NCBI GenBank assembly: GCA_003641675.1
Contig: QNBI01000131.1
Coordinates: forward strand, 1 to 6,360
Direction of reading: 5' to 3'
Length of the DNA stretch: 6,360 nucleotides
Source of the DNA: Spirochaetota bacterium
Lineage (GTDB): Bacteria > Spirochaetota > Spirochaetia > SZUA-6
The number at the start of each line of letters is the position of its first letter. The first letter of the stretch is position 1. Of this stretch, positions 1-6,224 are shown piece after piece. A model generated the notes under the pieces. It saw only the letters and a program-made list of their open reading frames with translations. It was not told the DNA's origin and made no database searches. The translations under genes and the position numbers were made by a program.

Positions 1-136
1 AAAAGGATACCGGAAGAATATGTGTAAAATTAATAGAAAGGATCAGTATTCCGATCATAACTATCCCCACGCCGAGCATTATTAGAAATGCGGATGGATA
101 AATAATGGCCTGCTTCGTTCTTGTTTTAACAGACAT
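1..136 (-). CDS. N-terminal part of a membrane-anchored protein, cut by the left edge
   Basis: Reading the minus strand from the ATG at 136 gives 45 residues with no stop before the window edge. The fragment begins MSVKTRTKQAIIYP and continues with a strongly hydrophobic stretch at about residues 13-35, rich in Ile, Leu, Gly and Met. The basic N-terminus followed by one hydrophobic helix looks like an inner-membrane anchor or uncleaved signal sequence, with the rest probably outside the cytoplasm. That topology is inferred from charge and hydropathy only. An in-frame ATG at 151 would add five residues (MHPLN). Neither start has a clear Shine-Dalgarno sequence, and a TATACT hexamer at 156-161 lies so close to 151 that the ATG at 136 is favoured. 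The gene follows the 262-residue gene on the same strand and could be cotranscribed with it. Too little is visible to name a family. Confidence 0.55.
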   Translation of the reverse strand, partial: MSVKTRTKQAIIYPSAFLIMLGVGIVMIGILILSINFTHILPVSF

Positions 137-155
137 GTTTAGGGGATGCATTTTT

Positions 156-189
156 AGTATATTTTATGCAGCACTTAAGTGCTTAAAAT
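156..189. repeat. 14-bp perfect palindrome within a longer imperfect dyad, next to a TATACT hexamer
   Basis: AGCACTTAAGTGCT at 170-183 is a perfect palindrome. It is flanked by ATTTTA (161-166) and TAAAAT (184-189), which also pair, separated by three unpaired bases on the left. It overlaps the stop codon of the 262-residue gene and lies just upstream of the next minus-strand gene. On the minus strand TATACT (156-161) resembles a -10 element, but no good -35 sits at the right distance. The dyad has no T-run and little GC, so it looks more like a protein-binding operator than a rho-independent terminator. This role is inferred. Confidence 0.35.
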
Positions 190-971
190 AGAGGTCCGAA
201 GGAATCCCCCATTATAGAGGCAGAGCGCCACCAGTCGTAGTGTTCTTTCTGCAGTTCTTTTACAGAGGGAAACGGAAAATGAATAACATTTTTCTCATCG
301 CCTATATAGACACCCGTTGCAACCGCTCTATATGGAAACCACTGAGGGTTTACCCTGTTTACCGTTTTAGTCGGTTTATCAGGGTTCTGTTCAATTTGCA
401 GTATGCAGTCCCTCAAGTGCTCAATGTTTCTATACGGAAGATCGCCGGCAATTCCTCCGTCGGGGTCGTCTGCAAGTTCACCGAGCCGCAGGTCTACAAA
501 GCATATCTTGGGAACGTAGAGATTATGTGCTCTATCCGTTATGTATTCAATTAGCTCCTTAGGCTTTAGCCCGCTTACTATACGCGAAGACACGGGAGAT
601 AATTCCTGATATAGACTATACTTATGTTTTAGTTCAGGGAGGCTGGAAGTTTGGCTGAGTTCAAGAGATTTCCCATCCGGAGTAACAAGGTACAGCTTTC
701 TTAAAGTACTTAATGGAACTCTTTCAAGCACTCTGTATATAGAGAGATATACAGAGTGTTTTGGTTCACCGTCCGGATGGGGAACACACCTCTTTCTTGC
801 GTCAGCTAAATTGAACTCTTTGTCCGGTAAATCCTCCACAGTAAAAAACACAGCTTGTCCGTGAGCACGTTTTTCCGTACCAACGGCGAGATATGCACCG
901 AAATCTTCCGGCGGCAGCATGGAAGCCACAAGAGCTTCCGGGGTAAGCAATAGATATAAGTAATTAGCCAT
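183..971 (-). CDS. Conserved-looking protein of unknown function, 262 residues
   Basis: I do not recognise a named family. The protein appears soluble and cytoplasmic: it has no signal peptide, and the only hydrophobic patch is the short MANYLYLLLTPEALVASML start. The ATG at 971 is supported by AAGGAG at 978-983, six bases upstream, and by a good sigma-70-type promoter. Landmarks are a Pro/Gly-rich N-terminal block (residues 19-43, MLPPEDFGAYLAVGTEKR followed by HGQAVFF), a basic segment RKRCVPHPDGEPKH (59-72), a Lys/Glu-rich middle (112-145), an acidic turn ADDPDGG (167-173) and a C-terminal block NPQWFPYRAVATGVY (208-222) followed by HFPFPSVKEL (231-240). These compact blocks resemble conserved surfaces of an uncharacterised anaerobe protein family, but that impression is from memory. 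Residues 72-81 are encoded by a perfect inverted repeat. The next minus-strand gene encodes a membrane protein, so the two may form a unit. Existence of the gene is nearly certain and its function is unknown. Confidence 0.88.
   Translation of the reverse strand: MANYLYLLLTPEALVASMLPPEDFGAYLAVGTEKRAHGQAVFFTVEDLPDKEFNLADARKRCVPHPDGEPKHSVYLSIYRVLERVPLSTLRKLYLVTPDGKSLELSQTSSLPELKHKYSLYQELSPVSSRIVSGLKPKELIEYITDRAHNLYVPKICFVDLRLGELADDPDGGIAGDLPYRNIEHLRDCILQIEQNPDKPTKTVNRVNPQWFPYRAVATGVYIGDEKNVIHFPFPSVKELQKEHYDWWRSASIMGDSFGPLF
729..758. repeat. 12-bp perfect inverted repeat with a 6-nt loop inside a coding region
   Basis: CACTCTGTATAT (729-740) and ATATACAGAGTG (747-758) are exact reverse complements separated by AGAGAG. 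The repeat lies in the gene for the 262-residue protein and encodes its residues 72-81 (HSVYLSIYRV). A transcript could form a 12-pair stem. There is no adjacent T-run, so it is not a standard terminator. The structure is seen directly, and any role is unknown. Confidence 0.7.
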
Positions 972-977
972 AACACT

Positions 978-1028
978 CTCCTTAGGAATAATCTGATTAA
1001 TTTTAAACTTTCATGGGCTGTTTTTCAA
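978..1028 (-). promoter_or_regulatory. Sigma-70-type promoter and Shine-Dalgarno for the 262-residue gene
   Basis: On the minus strand the -35 is TTGAAA (1023-1028) and the -10 is TAAAAT (1000-1005), with a 17-base spacer. AAGGAG (978-983) then sits six bases before the ATG at 971. All elements have standard spacing, which also confirms the chosen start codon. Confidence 0.6.
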
Positions 1029-1054
1029 TAGTTACATATGATTTTATTGTCTTT

Positions 1055-1083
1055 TTAAAATCTTGCAAAAATCAAGATATAGT
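1055..1083 (+). promoter_or_regulatory. Possible promoter of the aldo/keto reductase pseudogene
   Basis: TTAAAA (1055-1060) and TATAGT (1078-1083) are separated by 17 bases and match the sigma-70 consensus at 4/6 and 5/6 positions. Transcription would begin about 7 bases before the ATG at 1097, leaving almost no leader and no Shine-Dalgarno. The region is AT-rich, so a chance match is possible. Confidence 0.3.
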
Positions 1084-1096
1084 TTATTATTAAAGT

Positions 1097-1967
1097 ATGG
1101 AATACAGAGAATTAGGTTCTACCGGACTGCATGTGTCACGCATAGGCCTGGGAGGTTTTGCCTTCTGCATAACGCCCAAGAAAGATGTTGAGAAAGCAAT
1201 TAATAATGCTCTGGATTTAGGAATTAACTATTTCGACAATGCACGCCTGTACGGAAGCGAGAATAAGGTAGAAAATACGCTTTATAGGTGCAATAGGCCA
1301 TAGTAATCAGGCTCTGGTCCGTGCTGTAAAATCCGATAAGGTAGATGTTGTAATGGGACATTATAATCCAATTTTCAGAAATGTTGAGGATTCCATTATT
1401 CCTGTAACCAGGAAATATAAAAGGGGTTATATAGTGATAAGCTCCCTTGCCTGTGGAATATTCAGCGTGCCTGTGAAAACTCATCCCTTTTTACTGAACG
1501 AGGGTCCTGTACCTGCGGCAGTAGCATCTTTCCGCTATATTCTCTTCAATAAGGGAACGGATGTCGTTCTTGCAGGTGTCCGGTCGGCAGATGAGGTTGA
1601 GGAACTTGTGGCGGTACTGGACGATAAACCCCTGTCAAAAGAGGAAAAGGCATCTGTAGTTCTTAATTCCCTTGAGCTTGGGAAGGGAAGCGGATGTACT
1701 CAATGCGGTGTCTGTATGCCGTGTCCCGAAGGGATTGATATTCCTCTGTACTACAGGTATTTAACCTATATAAAAGAGTATAAAACCTATGAATATCCCT
1801 CTCTTACCTGACAGGCGTATGCATCGCCATTTAGCAGAGCCTACACGGACTGCGGTATCTGTGTGGAACGATGCCCCTTTGACCTGTCGATTCCTGATGA
1901 TGTAAGAAAGGTTGACTCTCTTGTTAAGGATATACGTCATCCCACATCTAAGGATGAGTATGATTAA
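1097..1967 (+). pseudogene. Aldo/keto reductase with C-terminal 4Fe-4S motifs, inactivated by internal deletion and stop codon
   Basis: Three aligned pieces make up one decayed gene. The first (1097 to about 1286) begins MEYRELGSTGLHVSRIGLGG and reaches GINYFDNARLYGSE, the usual AKR N-terminus with the catalytic Asp and Tyr. Reading then continues in another frame (about 1284-1808) with IGAIGHSNQALVRAVKSDK, the RYILFNKGTDVVLAGVRS block and the cluster CTQCGVCMPCPEGIDIP. An in-frame TGA at 1809-1811 follows, after which the same frame stays open to TAA at 1965 and encodes TDCGICVERCPFDLSIP. Family members of this ferredoxin-tailed type run continuously through all these parts. Roughly 80-90 codons between the catalytic Tyr region and the IGxxGHS strand are missing, including the catalytic Lys (usually in an IATK-like strand) and His (in a LYQLH-like strand). 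A working enzyme is therefore very unlikely. The single-lesion model requires a deletion of 3n+2 bases. The ends of the family alignment are from general knowledge. Confidence 0.9.
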
Positions 1968-1970
1968 TGC

Positions 1971-2705
1971 TTATGTCGGTGCAGATTCTCCAACATGATA
2001 GTTAATTAATTTCCATCCGTACTTATAGGTATATATTTCAGTTTCTTCTTTAGCTAGACTTCCCGTTGTTTCGGATACCCGTTTTTCCGCTTTATCCATT
2101 CTTAGTGATGCGACAGAATTATCCAGTGCAAAGTGAAAAAGCCCGCAGTTAGTCATTGGAAAGAGAGGCAGCCACTCTCTGTGGCCGAAAGTTGTTTTAA
2201 TAAGCCACTGAATAAAACCGGCGTGACTTACCGAAACAGTATTTGTGCTGCCGGTGGAGAATAATTTAAAGAGATACTGCCAATGTTTCAATGCTCTGTT
2301 GTAGATTTTCCTTGGATTTTCCGCACCGCGGACTCCCTCCCAGCTGTACAGGTAAAAGTTCCTGTAGTCCTCCGGATATTTTTCTCTGGCTTCTTCTAAC
2401 GAGAAGCCGCTGAAAACTCCGGTATTAAATTCTATCAGGTTTGGAAGGACTTCCACAGTACTGCAGCCTGCTTCTCCGGCTATGAGTTCGGCAGTTCTCC
2501 TGGCTCTGTCCAGCGGGGATGTTAATACTGTGTGAATGTTTTTATCTTTAAACCATCTGCCTGTCTGTACGGCCTGTTTTTCTCCAAGTTCGGAAAGTTT
2601 TGAGTTTAAATGCCCCTGAATAACTTTTTTTGTATTGGCAATGCTCTGGCCGTGCCTAACAAAGTAGAAATTTCCTGTACCTTTTAACTGTCTAAAGTTT
2701 ACCAT
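1971..2705 (-). CDS. Histidine phosphatase superfamily protein (phosphoglycerate mutase-like)
   Basis: This 244-residue protein belongs to the phosphoglycerate mutase-like (histidine phosphatase) superfamily, which transfers or hydrolyses phosphate through a phosphohistidine. With the start at 2705 (MVNFRQLKGTGNFYFVRHGQ), the catalytic signature RHGQS is at 17-21 (nucleophile His18). The second arginine is in SPLDRARRTAE at 63-73, the likely proton-donor Glu92 is in LIEFNTGVFSG, and the second catalytic His161 is in VSHAG. No signal peptide is seen, so a cytoplasmic enzyme is expected. The substrate cannot be read from the sequence: a small-molecule phosphatase is likelier than a true glycolytic mutase, as with many family members of this length. 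The frame stays open upstream to an ATG at 2837, but the extra 44 residues lack family similarity and would overlap the divergent gene, so I chose 2705. Its Shine-Dalgarno is weak (AAAGA). Its stop lies 3 bp from the end of the convergent pseudogene. Confidence 0.9.
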   Translation of the reverse strand: MVNFRQLKGTGNFYFVRHGQSIANTKKVIQGHLNSKLSELGEKQAVQTGRWFKDKNIHTVLTSPLDRARRTAELIAGEAGCSTVEVLPNLIEFNTGVFSGFSLEEAREKYPEDYRNFYLYSWEGVRGAENPRKIYNRALKHWQYLFKLFSTGSTNTVSVSHAGFIQWLIKTTFGHREWLPLFPMTNCGLFHFALDNSVASLRMDKAEKRVSETTGSLAKEETEIYTYKYGWKLINYHVGESAPT

Positions 2706-2787
2706 TTTGAAATCTTTAATTATATTGTTTACGCATAATATAATATTTCTGAAAAAAGGGCTATAAGAGAAAAGGGAATAAGCTGTT
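2706..2787. promoter_or_regulatory. Divergent AT-rich promoter region between the phosphatase and PHP genes
   Basis: Two consensus TATAAT hexamers face outward. One is on the minus strand at 2719-2724, toward the phosphatase gene, and one is on the plus strand at 2739-2744, toward the PHP gene. The plus-strand copy has TTAATT (2716-2721) at 17 bases, a 3/6 match to the -35 consensus. The minus-strand copy has only AATATT at that distance and would give a leader of only a few bases. AAGGGA at 2772-2777 lies ten bases before the plus-strand ATG at 2788 and is the likely ribosome binding site. Because the two -10 boxes are so close, the two promoters would compete for polymerase. That is an inference. 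Confidence 0.4.
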
Positions 2788-3762
2788 ATGAAAGAAGATG
2801 AACTGTATAAATTTTTCTCTATTTCCGGTGTTGACAACGAGTTTATAAAATATGCTGTGAATTTTTATAAAAGAAGAGGAAAAGGGCATGCAGTGGATTT
2901 CTACAGAGGTGAGAAGAAAAATTTTAGACGTATTCACATATCATACGAAGTTTTAAGAGGCTATGTGAAAGCTTTGGATGATGTTTCTGCAGTTAACAAA
3001 ATTATTGAAATATGGGAAAGATACCCATTTATTGACAGAAGAATTAGGGGGGATTTCCATACTCATACAGAATTTTCTGACAGCATGGATGATACAGAAG
3101 CTATAATCAGAAAAGCTTCGGCATTAGGCTATTCCTGGATAGCTCTTACCGATCATGCTTTTAACCCCGGAAATCCTTCCTATACGATGTCAGCGGAAAA
3201 ATACTTGAGACGTACGGAAATTGCGGAAAAAATTGCCGGGGAAACAGGAATTAAGGTTTATCATTCCATAGAGGCCAATATTATGGAGGATGGAACCCTT
3301 GATATACCGGATATAATAAGAGAGAAAATACCATTTGCACTGGCGAGTCTGCATAAACTTTACAATCATCCCGATGAAACCTTATTAAAACGAATAGATA
3401 AGGCTATGGCGGATGAAAAAGTTCTGGCATTTACACACCCGTTTTTTGCTTTAGATATAAGAAAATATGGAAGCTGCATAGGCGAAATAATAGATATTGT
3501 AGAAGGACACGGAAGGGCAGTGGAGCTTAACATGTTTCCCTTTTATTTTAGGGGAAACGAGCTAATTGCCGATGAAATTAAAGACAGAGATGTAAAGGTG
3601 AGTTTTTCTACGGATGAGCACTGTGTTAACGGGATGAACCGTATGAGATTTGCAGATTATTTTATTGAAAAGTTAAACCCTTTAAATATTCTGAATTTTT
3701 CAGAAAGCCCTGTGGAGGATTTTTTTAAGAAGCAGAAGAATATACTCAAGCTTATAGGTTAG
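2788..3762 (+). CDS. PHP-domain metal-dependent phosphoesterase
   Basis: The 324-residue protein has an 85-residue, mostly helical, basic N-terminal part with no family signature I know. A complete PHP (polymerase and histidinol phosphatase) domain follows. The metal ligands are visible in order: H91 and H93 in GDFHTHTEFSD with D98, H123 in ALTDHA, E162 in SIEAN, H189 in ASLHK, H217 in FTHPF, and D276 and H278 in STDEH. This is a full set for a trinuclear metal centre, so an active hydrolase is expected. RRIRGDFHTHTEFSD and GYSWIALTDHA resemble the PHP domain attached to bacterial family X DNA polymerases and YcdX-like phosphatases, but no polymerase domain is present. Histidinol phosphatase is an alternative, with no his gene nearby to support it. 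The protein is likely cytoplasmic. It starts an operon with the NlpC/P60 gene, whose start is 2 bp after its stop. The substrate is unknown. Confidence 0.88.
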   Translation: MKEDELYKFFSISGVDNEFIKYAVNFYKRRGKGHAVDFYRGEKKNFRRIHISYEVLRGYVKALDDVSAVNKIIEIWERYPFIDRRIRGDFHTHTEFSDSMDDTEAIIRKASALGYSWIALTDHAFNPGNPSYTMSAEKYLRRTEIAEKIAGETGIKVYHSIEANIMEDGTLDIPDIIREKIPFALASLHKLYNHPDETLLKRIDKAMADEKVLAFTHPFFALDIRKYGSCIGEIIDIVEGHGRAVELNMFPFYFRGNELIADEIKDRDVKVSFSTDEHCVNGMNRMRFADYFIEKLNPLNILNFSESPVEDFFKKQKNILKLIG

Positions 3763-3764
3763 AA

Positions 3765-4307
3765 ATGAAGATAGAATTAACTAAATTACTGCTGATTCTT
3801 ATTTTTAGTGTACTTTTAATAGCTTCCTGCACTTTGGAAGGGTATAGTAAAACTGCTCCTATTGTTGTAAAGGCACCGGCAGAGATAAGAACAGCAGCAT
3901 ATACAGAAGCAGAACGTTATATTGATATGGATTATGAATACGGCGGCCAGGATTTCCCTGCAAAAGGAATTGACTGTTCGGGTTTAATAGTAAATGTATA
4001 TTATACTTCGGTAAAAGGTACAGAGTATAGGCTCCTCTTTACAGATTCCAATGTCCATGATCTTTTTACAAAGTACACAGAAAATATTCTTGCTCCGGAT
4101 CATGGGGATTTGGTATTCATGGGGGAAGAAAATTCGAATGAGATAACTCATGTTGCAATTCTGAATAAAATAGAAAATGGCACAGTTTATTTTATAGATT
4201 CTACATATAATGAACAATACAGGCTAAACGGGGTTAGTTATAGGAGTTATTCGTCCGGTAATTCTAAAATAAAAAGCTATGGGAGAATGCTTCTTGAAAA
4301 ATATTAA
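3765..4307 (+). CDS. NlpC/P60-family lipoprotein, putative cell-wall peptidase
   Basis: The 180-residue protein begins with a short Lys-containing segment, a hydrophobic helix and the lipobox IASC with Cys22. It should therefore be exported, cleaved, lipidated and membrane-anchored facing the cell wall. The mature part is a single compact NlpC/P60 domain from about residue 41 to the end: YEYGGQDFPAKGIDCSGL with nucleophile Cys71, GDLVFMG at 114-120, and the catalytic histidine His129 in ITHVAIL. The third polar residue is probably in the strand YFIDSTYNE (142-150), but I cannot assign it with certainty. Family members cleave peptide bonds in peptidoglycan stem peptides, commonly next to D-Glu-diaminopimelate; some act on other amides. 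No SH3 or LysM wall-binding domain is present. The gene follows the PHP gene by 2 bp with only a weak Shine-Dalgarno (AGGT), suggesting translational coupling. It ends 9 bp from the convergent glycosidase gene. Confidence 0.88.
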   Translation: MKIELTKLLLILIFSVLLIASCTLEGYSKTAPIVVKAPAEIRTAAYTEAERYIDMDYEYGGQDFPAKGIDCSGLIVNVYYTSVKGTEYRLLFTDSNVHDLFTKYTENILAPDHGDLVFMGEENSNEITHVAILNKIENGTVYFIDSTYNEQYRLNGVSYRSYSSGNSKIKSYGRMLLEKY

Positions 4308-4316
4308 ATTTCCTGC

Positions 4317-5657
4317 TTATAAGTTAAGCACGCCGGTCTTAATTAGGTCTCTGTACCAGTATGCACTTTTTTTCCAGGTTCTTTCTAATGTCGTGAAATC
4401 CACCCTTATAATACCGAAACGCATATCGTATCCGTGCTCCCATTCAAAATTATCCATTAAAGACCATAGAAAGTAGCCCCTTACATCCACCCCTTCATTT
4501 TTTGCTTTTAAGACCCTCTGTATATGCTCTTTTAAGTATTCAATCCGCTCCGTATCGTCCAGAGGGTCTCTCCCTTTGACTTCTTTTAGAGGAAAACCGT
4601 TCTCCGTTATATAGCATGGCAGGTTGCCGTAGTCGGTTTTAACCCTTAAGAGGAGGTTGTACAAACCGTCTGGATAAATTTCCCACATGGCGCTCCGTTT
4701 ATATCCCGGTGTAGGTACTTCTCTGGCGTGTATAAGAGGAGTAAATAGTGAATACCTGTAGCTTTGCGATGTGTAATAGTTAATTCCGATAAAATCACAG
4801 GTATTTCCCATTTCTTTAAGGTCTTCTTCGAAAGCTTTAGGGAGGTGTTTTGCGGTTTTAGCGAGCAGTTTTTCAGGGTATTTACCCTTTGTAACCGGAT
4901 CAATGTATAACCTGTTTATAAGATTATCCATTAAGTCTGCAGCATTCCTGTCTCGTTTAAGATTGGGGCGTAAGGGTTTTGTCCAGATTTGTGCTTCTGC
5001 AATTCCAATCTGTGCATCTTTTACACTTTTGTGAAGGATTGCATTGAGTTTTGCATGGCTTAGGAGCAGATGATGCGTTGCGTGAAACATCCCTTTTAAA
5101 TTCCTCTTATAACCAGGGGCCATATCTCCTATTACGTAACCCTGTATGGCATAAACTATCGGCTCGTTTAAAGATATCCAGTGCTTAACTCTGTCACCGA
5201 ATTCTCTGAAAAGCGTCTCACCGTAAAATAAAAAGTGATCAACAGAAGCTCTTTCTCTAAACCCGCCCATCTCTTCCAGCCACAGAGGAGTATCCCAGTG
5301 GAAAAGTGTAATAAAGGGTTCTATATTACGGCTTAAAAGCTTATCTACTATCCTTTTGTAAAAATCAAGCCCTTTCTGATTGATTTTTCCAGGCTCCGGA
5401 ACAACCCTGGGCCATGAAATAGAAAATCTGTATGCCTTAACTTTTAGTTTTGCAAGATTTTCTATATCCTCCTCGTACCTGTTGTAGTAATCGCATGCAA
5501 TATCACCATTCTCGTTATTCTTTATTTTTCCCGGGATATGCGAAAATTTGTGCCAGATAGATGGAGTTGCTCCGTCTGCAAGCGGGGAACCTTCTATCTG
5601 ATACGATGCTGTCGATGTCCCCCATAAGAAATCATCAGGGAATTTATTATTTTCCAT
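4317..5657 (-). CDS. Glycoside hydrolase family 1, beta-glucosidase type
   Basis: This full-length GH1 (beta/alpha)8-barrel enzyme has 446 residues, the usual size. It hydrolyses terminal beta-linked glucose or related sugars with retention of configuration. The N-terminus FPDDFLWGTSTASYQIEG carries the sugar-binding Gln20. Other family marks are ITLFHWDTPLWLEE (His120), the acid/base Glu165 in SLNEPIV, the nucleophile Glu352 in YITENGF, and FLWSLMDNFEWEHGY with Glu405 and Trp406. The E-W pair in the last motif fits non-phosphorylated substrates rather than the 6-phospho-beta-glucosidase branch, and no PTS gene is nearby. There is no signal peptide, so it acts in the cytoplasm on imported di- or oligosaccharides. 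The start is supported by GGAG at 5665-5668, seven bases upstream. It lies downstream of the thioesterase gene on the same strand but appears to have its own promoter. Exact sugar preference (gluco, galacto or fuco) cannot be told. Confidence 0.95.
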   Translation of the reverse strand: MENNKFPDDFLWGTSTASYQIEGSPLADGATPSIWHKFSHIPGKIKNNENGDIACDYYNRYEEDIENLAKLKVKAYRFSISWPRVVPEPGKINQKGLDFYKRIVDKLLSRNIEPFITLFHWDTPLWLEEMGGFRERASVDHFLFYGETLFREFGDRVKHWISLNEPIVYAIQGYVIGDMAPGYKRNLKGMFHATHHLLLSHAKLNAILHKSVKDAQIGIAEAQIWTKPLRPNLKRDRNAADLMDNLINRLYIDPVTKGKYPEKLLAKTAKHLPKAFEEDLKEMGNTCDFIGINYYTSQSYRYSLFTPLIHAREVPTPGYKRSAMWEIYPDGLYNLLLRVKTDYGNLPCYITENGFPLKEVKGRDPLDDTERIEYLKEHIQRVLKAKNEGVDVRGYFLWSLMDNFEWEHGYDMRFGIIRVDFTTLERTWKKSAYWYRDLIKTGVLNL

Positions 5658-5689
5658 ACTGGTACTCCGCTGTTATTTAAGTTGTTTTA

Positions 5690-5718
5690 ATAGTATTAAA
5701 AACTGTGAGGATCATCAA
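5690..5718 (-). promoter_or_regulatory. Promoter of the GH1 gene overlapping the end of the thioesterase gene
   Basis: On the minus strand TTGATG (5713-5718) and TACTAT (5690-5695) are separated by 17 bases. The -35 element overlaps the TGA of the thioesterase gene (5715-5717). Transcription from here would begin roughly 25-30 bases before the GH1 start and include its GGAG. The match is good but not tested against background. Confidence 0.45.
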
Positions 5719-6149
5719 GATGATGAATGGTTATTAATGTATTCCACAAAAGCTCTGTCCACTTTTTCGGAGATTGCAAGCCGTCCGTTTACCGTTGTAG
5801 TCCCGGTCACGATTCCCTGCACAATGAGTTTTTCATCGGGGAGACGGTATATATCCTGATAGAATATATAGCTTAATTTTCCTTTTTTTTCTATTTTGAG
5901 CCTGCATACAAACCTGTCGCCGCTTCTTAAAGGGGTTCTATACCTTATTTCTACTTTGGCTACGAATGCATCGATGCCTTCATAGTGCAATGCGGCAAAG
6001 TCAAGACCAATAGACTTGAAAAATTCGTGCCGTGTATGTTCTAAGTAATTCTGATATACAGAATTATTCACCACTCCCTGAAGGTCGCACTCATAATCGC
6101 GCACTTTAAAATGCTCTTCAAAAGTGTAGTTATTCTGTTTTTTGTTCAT
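5715..6149 (-). CDS. Acyl-CoA thioesterase of the 4HBT/YbgC hotdog-fold family
   Basis: The 144-residue protein matches the length and layout of YbgC-like/4-hydroxybenzoyl-CoA thioesterases, which hydrolyse acyl-CoA thioesters in the cytoplasm, usually as tetramers. The N-terminal motif VRDYECDLQGVVNNSVYQNYLEH (16-38) contains the expected catalytic acid Asp22, followed by the conserved G-V-V-N-N and the long central helix (residues 29-46, HTRHEFF). The strand IRYRTPLRSGDRF (68-80) and the C-terminal VTGTTTVNGRLA segment fit the remaining beta-sheet. ATG at 6149 is preceded by AGGA (6156-6159) at six bases. YbgC in other bacteria is often linked to tol-pal genes, but none are visible here, so a link to the cell envelope cannot be claimed. 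The upstream gene on the same strand is a cytochrome b5-like protein, 97 bp away. The acyl chain specificity is unknown. Confidence 0.92.
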   Translation of the reverse strand: MNKKQNNYTFEEHFKVRDYECDLQGVVNNSVYQNYLEHTRHEFFKSIGLDFAALHYEGIDAFVAKVEIRYRTPLRSGDRFVCRLKIEKKGKLSYIFYQDIYRLPDEKLIVQGIVTGTTTVNGRLAISEKVDRAFVEYINNHSSS

Positions 6150-6200
6150 GTTGTTTCCTGTCTGTTTTTTTATATTTCTGCTATTCTACAATAAAGTACG

Positions 6201-6224
6201 ATTTTATGCTACATTTTATGCTAC
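6201..6224. repeat. Two perfect tandem copies of a 12-bp sequence upstream of the thioesterase gene
   Basis: ATTTTATGCTAC occurs at 6201-6212 and again directly at 6213-6224. It lies in the 97-bp gap upstream of the thioesterase start. The first nine bases, ATTTTATGC, also occur at 161-169, upstream of another minus-strand gene. On the minus strand each copy reads GTAGCATAAAAT and contains a -10-like TAAAAT, though no good -35 is paired with either. A spacing of about one helical turn would suit a regulator binding as neighbouring dimers, but this is a guess. Confidence 0.5.

Noticed and set aside
240..554. 104-residue open frame on the plus strand
   Set aside because: It lies fully inside the well-supported 262-residue gene on the opposite strand, has no Shine-Dalgarno and no family features.
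1224..1484. 86-residue minus-strand open frame opposite the reductase pseudogene
   Set aside because: The plus strand here carries clear aldo/keto reductase remnants. The minus-strand product has no recognisable motif.
2706..2837. 44-residue N-terminal extension of the histidine phosphatase (ATG at 2837)
   Set aside because: It would overlap the start of the divergent PHP gene, covers the AT-rich promoter region and shows no family similarity. The domain begins naturally after the ATG at 2705.
4314..4330. TGCTTA/TAAGCA hairpin between the convergent NlpC and GH1 genes
   Set aside because: The stem is only 6 bp, AT-rich and without a T-run, and it lies mostly inside the end of the GH1 gene. 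I do not call it a terminator.
4646..4903. 85-residue minus-strand open frame within the GH1 gene
   Set aside because: It is an alternative frame of a complete, motif-bearing GH1 coding region.
5711..5724. ATCATC/GATGAT inverted repeat at the end of the thioesterase gene
   Set aside because: It has a two-base loop, no T-run, and arises from the run of serine codons and the stop. A hairpin with this loop is sterically poor.
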